This document shows, one piece after another, positions 58,873-64,000 of a stretch of 64,000 nucleotides of DNA. The notes under the pieces are model-generated. The model worked only from the letters and a program-made list of their open reading frames with translations, searched no databases and was not told the origin of the DNA. This stretch comes from an uncultured Alphaproteobacteria bacterium (GTDB lineage Bacteria > Pseudomonadota > Alphaproteobacteria > Sphingomonadales > Sphingomonadaceae), in the NCBI GenBank assembly GCA_903934325.1, contig CAIZNH010000010.1, forward strand, positions 164,807 through 228,806, written 5' to 3'. Each line of letters begins with the position of its first letter. Position 1 is the first letter of the stretch. Made by a program: the position numbers and the translations under genes.

Positions 58873-59250
58873 TTACGCCTCTTCTGCTTCGCGAACCACG
58901 ATCCGCAGCCGGCTGAACGGCTTGAGGATGCGGGTCGACTTGCCGCGACCGCGGGTGTGGAACCGCTTCATCGTCACCGACTTGCCGACCGAGGCTTCCG
59001 CCACGATCAACGCATCGACGTCGAGGTTGTGGTTGTTCTCGGCATTGGCGATCGCCGAAGCGAGCACCTTGCTCGCATCGCGCGCCATTGCCCGCTTCGA
59101 GAAGGCGAGAATGTTCATCGCCTCTTCGGCCTTCTTGCCACGGATCAGGGCCGCAACGAGATTGAGCTTCTGCGCCGAACCACGAATGGTGGTGCCGACG
59201 GCCAGCGCCTCGTTATCGCCCACGCGGCGGGGTGCCTTTGCCTTGCCCAT
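58873..59250 (-). CDS. rplV: 50S ribosomal protein L22
   Basis: 125 residues. [26 protein letters not shown], written here as [11 protein letters not shown], and the loop-carrying [26 protein letters not shown] are typical. Its start overlaps the rpsS stop by one base. The long loop would reach the peptide exit tunnel. Confidence 0.97.
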   Translation of the reverse strand: MGKAKAPRRVGDNEALAVGTTIRGSAQKLNLVAALIRGKKAEEAMNILAFSKRAMARDASKVLASAIANAENNHNLDVDALIVAEASVGKSVTMKRFHTRGRGKSTRILKPFSRLRIVVREAEEA

Positions 59251-59525
59251 TAGCGCTTGCCCTTCTTGTCGGCAGCGTGGCCGGGGAAGGTGCGCGTGGG
59301 CGCAAATTCACCAAGCTTGTGGCCGACCATTTCTTCCGAAACCGAAACGGGAATGAACTTGTGCCCGTTGTAGACGTTGAAGGTGAGCCCGACGAACTGC
59401 GGCAGGATCGTCGAACGCCGCGACCAGGTCTTGATCGGCTTGGTGTTCGATGCCTCTTGCGCTTCCTCTGCCTTCTTCAGCAGGCTCAGCTCGACAAACG
59501 GACCTTTCCAGACGGAACGTGCCAT
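59250..59525 (-). CDS. rpsS: 30S ribosomal protein S19
   Basis: 91 residues. [20 protein letters not shown] at the start, [28 protein letters not shown] in the middle and [20 protein letters not shown] at the end. Contacts S13 in the 30S head. Confidence 0.98.
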   Translation of the reverse strand: MARSVWKGPFVELSLLKKAEEAQEASNTKPIKTWSRRSTILPQFVGLTFNVYNGHKFIPVSVSEEMVGHKLGEFAPTRTFPGHAADKKGKR

Positions 59526-59531
59526 CGTCTC

Positions 59532-60368
59532 TTACCTCTTCTTCTTCGCGTGACGCGAACGGATGATCATCTTGTCCGTCTGCTTGTTGTGGCGCGTGCG
59601 GGCACCCTTGGTCGGCTTGCCCCACGGGGTCACCGGATGGCGGCCACCCGAGGTGCGGCCTTCACCACCACCGTGCGGGTGGTCGACCGGGTTCTTCGCA
59701 ACGCCGCGGGTCAGCGGACGCTTGCCCATCCAGCGCGAGCGGCCGGCCTTGGCAAAGTTCTGGTTGGCGTTGTCGGGGTTCGACACCGCACCCACCGTGC
59801 CCATGCAATCGGCGCGCAGGTAACGCTGTTCGCCCGAGTTCAGACGCACGATGACGAAGGCGCGGTCACGACCGACGACCTGCACATAGGTGCCGGCCGA
59901 ACGAGCGATCTGGCCACCCTTGCCCGGCTTCATCTCCACGTTGTGGCAGATGGTGCCGACCGGCATCTGACCCAGCAGCATCGCGTTGCCCGGCTTGGTG
60001 TCGACCTTTTCGCCGGCCACGACCTGATCACCGACAGCGAGACGCTGCGGAGCGATGATGTAGGCCTGCTCGCCGTCCTCGTACTTCACCAGCGCGATGA
60101 AGGCGGTGCGGTTCGGGTCATATTCCAGGCGCTCGACGGTGGCCGGCATGTCCCACTTGCGACGCTTGAAGTCGATGAAGCGGTACTTCTGCTTGTGACC
60201 ACCGGCGATGCCACGCGAGGTGACATGGCCCTTGTTGTTGCGGCCACCAGTCTTGCGCTTGCCTTCGGTAAGCGACTTGACCGGCTTGCCCTTGTACAGG
60301 GCCGACTTGTCGACCAGGATCAGACCGCGGCGCGCGGGACTGGTCGGCTTATAGTTCTTGAGTGCCAT
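59532..60368 (-). CDS. rplB: 50S ribosomal protein L2
   Basis: 278 residues. [24 protein letters not shown], the peptidyl-transferase-near [23 protein letters not shown] with its conserved His, and the C-terminal basic [12 protein letters not shown] tail. Required for subunit joining. Confidence 0.98.
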   Translation of the reverse strand: MALKNYKPTSPARRGLILVDKSALYKGKPVKSLTEGKRKTGGRNNKGHVTSRGIAGGHKQKYRFIDFKRRKWDMPATVERLEYDPNRTAFIALVKYEDGEQAYIIAPQRLAVGDQVVAGEKVDTKPGNAMLLGQMPVGTICHNVEMKPGKGGQIARSAGTYVQVVGRDRAFVIVRLNSGEQRYLRADCMGTVGAVSNPDNANQNFAKAGRSRWMGKRPLTRGVAKNPVDHPHGGGEGRTSGGRHPVTPWGKPTKGARTRHNKQTDKMIIRSRHAKKKR

Positions 60369-60391
60369 TGTTCGTTTCCTGTCCCTTGGCC

Positions 60392-60700
60392 TCAGATACC
60401 GCTGGTGATGTCGATCATTTCACCCTCGGCGAGGGTGACAATGGCCTTCTTCACATCGGAACGCTGGTAGGCCTTGCCCTTCCAGCGCTTGGTCTTGCCC
60501 TTGACGACCAGCGTGTTCACCGAGACGACCTTCTTGTCGTAGATCGCCTCGATCGCTTCCTTGATCTGCGGCTTGGTGGCGTCCTTGGCCACCTTGAAGA
60601 CCACTGCGTTCTGTTCGGACGCGAGGGTGGACTTCTCGGTGATGTGGGGGGCGAGGATCACGTCGTAATGACGCGCATCGACGGTCTGCTTCTTAGCCAT
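60392..60700 (-). CDS. rplW: 50S ribosomal protein L23
   Basis: 102 residues from ATG 60700, overlapping the rplD stop by 8 bases. [21 protein letters not shown] and [31 protein letters not shown] are typical. It sits at the exit tunnel and docks trigger factor and SRP. Confidence 0.97.
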   Translation of the reverse strand: MAKKQTVDARHYDVILAPHITEKSTLASEQNAVVFKVAKDATKPQIKEAIEAIYDKKVVSVNTLVVKGKTKRWKGKAYQRSDVKKAIVTLAEGEMIDITSGI

Positions 60701-61316
60701 TGAAGCGCGCCTCCAGCTTTTCGACGGCGGCCTTGGTGAGGACCAGCGTGTCGTGGTTGAGGATGTCGTAGACGTTGGCGCCGATGGCGGGCAGCACGTT
60801 GATGCCACGCAGGTTGCCAGCGGCCTTCTTGAAGCCCGCGTCCACCTGCTCGCCGTCGATCACCAGCACCTTGCCCGAAAGACCGGCCTTCGCGAGGTGA
60901 CCCTTGAGGATCTTGGTCTTGGCATCGGCCAGCTCGAGGCTGTCGACCACGACCAGACCATCCTTGGCCTTGCTCGAAAGGGCCATCTTGAGGCCGAGGG
61001 CACGGATCTTCTTGTTGAGCGACTGCTCGAAGTCACGCTTGCGCGCACCGTGAGCCTTACCACCGCCAATGAAGATCGGGGCCGCACGGTCACCGTGACG
61101 GGCGGTACCGCCACCCTTCTGCTTGCCGAACTTCTTGCCGGTGCGGGCCACGTCCGAACGCTCACGCGTCGGGCGGGCGGTGCCGCGGCGGTTTTCGAGC
61201 TGCCAGGTCACGACCCGGTGCAGGATGTCGGCGCGCGGCTCGATGCCGAACACGTCATCCGACAGTTCGATATCGCCCGACGCCTTCCCGTCGATTTTCT
61301 GAACCTTGATCTTCAT
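60693..61316 (-). CDS. rplD: 50S ribosomal protein L4
   Basis: 207 residues. [29 protein letters not shown] with the basic tunnel loop [32 protein letters not shown]. In E. coli L4 is the regulator of the S10 operon by attenuation; a terminator-like hairpin in the rpsJ leader here makes a similar loop conceivable. Confidence 0.97.
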   Translation of the reverse strand: MKIKVQKIDGKASGDIELSDDVFGIEPRADILHRVVTWQLENRRGTARPTRERSDVARTGKKFGKQKGGGTARHGDRAAPIFIGGGKAHGARKRDFEQSLNKKIRALGLKMALSSKAKDGLVVVDSLELADAKTKILKGHLAKAGLSGKVLVIDGEQVDAGFKKAAGNLRGINVLPAIGANVYDILNHDTLVLTKAAVEKLEARFNG

Positions 61317-61319
61317 GGC

Positions 61320-62114
61320 TCAGCCTTCCTTGTTTTCTTCGGTGGCCTCGGCGCCGACTTCGGCACCTTCGGTCACGATGGCTTCTTCGGCAGCGGCTTC
61401 CACCACCGAGGGGGTCTCGTCAGCGACCGGAGCGTGCTTCTGGAGCACGGCGCCGGGGAACGGCAGACCTTCGGGGAGCGGCAGCTTGACCGCGTCGCGC
61501 ACGAGCAGCCAGCCGTTCTTCGAACCCGGGACCGAGCCCTTGACGAAGAGCAGGCCGCGATCGGCATCGGTGCGGACGATTTCGAGGTTCTGCTGGGTGC
61601 GCTGACGGTCGCCCATGTGGCCGGCCATCTTCTTGCCCTTGAACACGCGGCCCGGATCCTGACGGTTACCGGTCGAACCATGGGCACGGTGCGAGATCGA
61701 CACGCCGTGGGTGGCGCGCATACCGCCGAAGCCCCAGCGCTTCATGGCGCCCGCAAAGCCCTTGCCCTGCGTGTGGCCGGTGATGTCGACCTTCTGGCCG
61801 GCGACGAAGTGGTCAGCCGAGATGGTCGCGCCGACGGGCACGAGCGCGTCTTCGCTGTCCACGCGGAATTCGGCGACCTGCTTCTTCAGGCCAACGTCAG
61901 CCTTGGCGAAGTGCTCGCGCTGCGGCTTGGCGACATTCTTCTGCTTGGCTTCGCCAGCACCCAGCTGGAGCGCGAAATAGCCATCGCGGTCAGCGGTGCG
62001 GTGCGAAACCACCTGGCAATCTTCCAGCGACAGAACGGTCACAGGCACGTGCCGTCCATCCTCCTGGAAGAGGCGGGTCATCCCGACTTTCTTTGCGATC
62101 ACGCCGGTGCGCAT
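61320..62114 (-). CDS. rplC: 50S ribosomal protein L3, with acidic C-terminal tail
   Basis: 264 residues from ATG 62114 (GAGGAG nine bases upstream), against about 210 in E. coli. [43 protein letters not shown] and [23 protein letters not shown] are typical. The added C-terminus (from about 220) is acidic, Glu/Ala-rich. The 271-base spacer before it, up to rpsJ, contains several hairpins. Confidence 0.97.
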   Translation of the reverse strand: MRTGVIAKKVGMTRLFQEDGRHVPVTVLSLEDCQVVSHRTADRDGYFALQLGAGEAKQKNVAKPQREHFAKADVGLKKQVAEFRVDSEDALVPVGATISADHFVAGQKVDITGHTQGKGFAGAMKRWGFGGMRATHGVSISHRAHGSTGNRQDPGRVFKGKKMAGHMGDRQRTQQNLEIVRTDADRGLLFVKGSVPGSKNGWLLVRDAVKLPLPEGLPFPGAVLQKHAPVADETPSVVEAAAEEAIVTEGAEVGAEATEENKEG

Positions 62115-62198
62115 CGTCTTGTTACTCCTCAACAGAGGCACCCTACGGACCATCCGCAAGGTGCTTGGCGGACCACAGCGCAAGCGCCGCAGCCCCGT

Positions 62199-62373
62199 TC
62201 AGCCCGAATTGTCATGCATCGCCCCGTCCGGGCTGAGTGCTCCTGCTGGCCGGTTGGCCGCTGGAGCGAGACGGGGGACGCAGCCCGGAGAGTTTCTCCG
62301 GCGGTATCCACCCTATCGCTGGATGGGGCACTTGCGGCCCCTACGATAGAGGCCCCCACCCGAAGGAGGGGGC
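62199..62373. repeat. Hairpins in the unusually long rpsJ-rplC spacer
   Basis: TCAGCCCG (62199-62206) pairs with CGGGCTGA (62229-62236); GCCCCC (62352-62357) pairs with GGGGGC (62368-62373), the latter 13 bases past the rpsJ stop. The spacer of 271 bases between rpsJ and rplC has no gene I can support, and most neighbouring junctions in this operon are under 80 bases. Confidence 0.55.
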
Positions 62374-62385
62374 ATTTCGGCCGGC

Positions 62386-62697
<312 letters not shown>

Positions 62698-62751
62698 GTC
62701 CTACTACCGATGCGAAAGAGCCAAGGATCGACCGGTTTCCCGGCGCCTCCC

Positions 62752-62804
62752 AAAAAACAAAGGCCGGCCCCGCTGTTTCCGGTTTCCCGTAAGCGGGCGG
62801 CCTT
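62752..62804 (-). terminator. Terminator-like hairpin in the rpsJ leader (candidate attenuator)
   Basis: On the minus strand AAGGCCG (62804-62798) pairs with CGGCCTT (62766-62760), enclosing an inner CCCG-CTTA-CGGG hairpin, and is followed by TGTTTTTTG (to 62752). It lies between the predicted promoter and the rpsJ ATG, 55 bases before the gene, so transcription of the S10 operon must pass it. Confidence 0.65.
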
Positions 62805-62851
62805 CTTCAAAACTCGTGACAGACGGGACGAATCTCGTCTGCGGATGCGCG

Positions 62852-62880
62852 CCTATACGGAGCGCGCCCCGGTCTGGCAA
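62852..62880 (-). promoter_or_regulatory. Predicted sigma-70-type promoter of the S10 operon
   Basis: On the minus strand TTGCCA (62880-62875) and TATAGG (62857-62852) are separated by 17 bases. Transcription would start near 62845 and give a leader of about 150 bases with a CAGACG/CGTCTG stem and then the terminator-like hairpin. The tuf terminator lies just upstream, which makes a separate promoter necessary. Confidence 0.6.
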
Positions 62881-62992
62881 GGGGCTTCGGAAAGGAAATT
62901 GCGCGGGGCTGAAATCCCCTCGCATTTCTCCCGGAAAGCGCCCTTCCCTGCCCTTCTCCAGACATTGCCTTGAAGGTGTGAGCTGCTGACAC

Positions 62993-63028
62993 AAAAAGGC
63001 CCGGCAGCTCGTATGAGCGGCCGGGCCT
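62993..63028 (-). terminator. Intrinsic terminator after tuf
   Basis: On the minus strand AGGCCCGGC (63028-63020) pairs with GCCGGGCCT (63005-62997), with an inner GCTC-ATAC-GAGC hairpin, and five T residues follow at once (62997-62993). It lies 37 bases past the tuf stop and separates tuf from the S10 operon. The rest of the 62698-63065 gap is the rpsJ promoter and leader. Confidence 0.85.
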
Positions 63029-63065
63029 CTATGCGTTCAGTCAGCTCCGTGTGCGGAGCAAAACC

Positions 63066-64000
63066 TTACTTGGTGATCTTGGCAACGACGCCCGAACCCA
63101 CGGTGCGGCCGCCTTCGCGGATCGCGAAGCGCAGACCTTCGTCCATGGCGATCGGAGCGATCAGCTTCACGCCGATCGAAACGTTGTCGCCCGGCATCAC
63201 CATTTCGGTGCCTTCGGGAAGGATCACTTCGCCGGTCACGTCGGTGGTGCGGAAGTAGAACTGCGGGCGGTAGTTGGCGAAGAACGGCGTGTGACGGCCA
63301 CCTTCGTCCTTCGACAGCACGTAGACTTCGGCTTCGAACTCGGTGTGCGGCTTGACCGAACCGGGCTTGCAGAGAACCTGGCCACGCTCGACTTCTTCAC
63401 GGCCGACGCCGCGGATCAGGGCGCCGACGTTGTCGCCAGCTTCACCGCGATCGAGCAGCTTGCGGAACATTTCCACGCCGGTGACGGTGGTCTTGCGGGT
63501 GTCCTTGATGCCGACGATTTCGACTTCGTCACCAACGTTGACGATGCCGGTTTCGATACGGCCGGTCACCACGGTGCCGCGACCCGAGATCGAGAACACG
63601 TCTTCGATCGGCATCAGGAAGTCCTTGTCGACCGGACGCTCGGGCTGCGGGATGTAGCTGTCGACGGCTTCGATCAGAGCGATGATCGAATCCTTGCCGA
63701 TGTTGTCATCGCGGCCTTCGAGAGCGGCCAGAGCCGAACCCTTGACGATCGGAATATTGTCGCCGTCGAAGTCGTACGACGACAGCAGTTCGCGAACTTC
63801 GAGTTCGACGAGCTCGAGGATTTCCTCGTCGTCAACCTGGTCGACCTTGTTCATGTAGACGACCAGCGCCGGCACGCCGACCTGACGGGCGAGTAGGATG
63901 TGCTCACGGGTCTGGGGCATCGGGCCGTCGGCAGCGTTCACCACCAGGATCGCGCCGTCCATCTGGGCGGCACCGGTGATCATGTTCTTCACGTAGTCAG
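63066..64000 (-). CDS. tuf: Elongation factor Tu, C-terminal three quarters (gene runs off the window end)
   Basis: 311 residues in the window, starting in the G domain at [20 protein letters not shown], just past the DxxG switch II region, and ending in the usual [11 protein letters not shown]. The NKVD nucleotide-base motif is visible as [12 protein letters not shown], with GSALAAL for the SAL loop. Domain 2 contains [24 protein letters not shown] text ([20 protein letters not shown]) and domain 3 the C-terminus [20 protein letters not shown]. It delivers aminoacyl-tRNA to the ribosome. Upstream genes (fusA, rpsG, rpsL) are expected just outside the window. Confidence 0.98.
   Translation of the reverse strand, partial: DYVKNMITGAAQMDGAILVVNAADGPMPQTREHILLARQVGVPALVVYMNKVDQVDDEEILELVELEVRELLSSYDFDGDNIPIVKGSALAALEGRDDNIGKDSIIALIEAVDSYIPQPERPVDKDFLMPIEDVFSISGRGTVVTGRIETGIVNVGDEVEIVGIKDTRKTTVTGVEMFRKLLDRGEAGDNVGALIRGVGREEVERGQVLCKPGSVKPHTEFEAEVYVLSKDEGGRHTPFFANYRPQFYFRTTDVTGEVILPEGTEMVMPGDNVSIGVKLIAPIAMDEGLRFAIREGGRTVGSGVVAKITK

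Overview
The window is a GC-rich alphaproteobacterial chromosome segment, most likely from an Erythrobacteraceae-type member of the Sphingomonadales. This rests on gene content (DUF2062-smpB neighbourhood, suc operon with mdh, S10/spc/alpha ribosomal order), on a GTTC-N7-GTTC SOS box before uvrA, and on dispersed repeats common in this group. No database search was run, so the taxonomic call is inference.

Layout. 1-4052: the N-terminal end of a PAS sensor kinase, a DUF2062 membrane protein, smpB, an AstE/AspA-type deacylase and dapA. 4149-11547: a lytic transglycosylase, greB, a small secreted protein, rlmN, two envelope proteins, a methyltransferase, a MOSC protein and a glycine-zipper protein. 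11642-15664: an SDR reductase, a cytochrome b plus Mo-oxidoreductase pair, a DUF1801 protein and argG. 15665-16640 is a 1-kb gap rich in RNA-like hairpins. 16641-21290: RlpA, a Na+/solute symporter, a sulfotransferase followed by an 11-bp G-rich tandem repeat, and a small membrane protein. 21427-22970 is a strikingly AT-rich insert holding one gene of unknown family, broken by a single-base frameshift. 23065-30743: uvrA with its LexA box, a structured RNA-like region, a BtuFCD-type ABC importer, a SleB-type hydrolase and a small unknown gene. 30992-39037: mdh-sucD-sucA-sucB-(acyltransferase)-lpdA, giving most of the 2-oxoglutarate to malate part of the TCA cycle but without sucC. 39042-46517: assorted envelope and metabolic genes. 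46608-64000: the S10-spc-alpha ribosomal cluster on the minus strand, from tuf (cut by the window end) to rplQ, with secY, adk and rpoA and one inserted SRPBCC gene.

The most interesting non-textbook signals are: (i) a promoter plus terminator-like hairpin in the rpsJ leader, suggesting attenuation of the S10 operon; (ii) a five-tract G-quadruplex motif made by 11-bp tandem repeats behind the sulfotransferase; (iii) two RNA-like gene-free regions (15665-16640 and 26244-26443); and (iv) the AT-rich frameshifted gene. Three further genes (9120, 17804, 39042) have a signal peptide or first helix that is out of frame or lacks a start codon, so either the assembly carries indels or several genes are decaying. 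No tRNA, rRNA, CRISPR array, transposase or prophage was seen.
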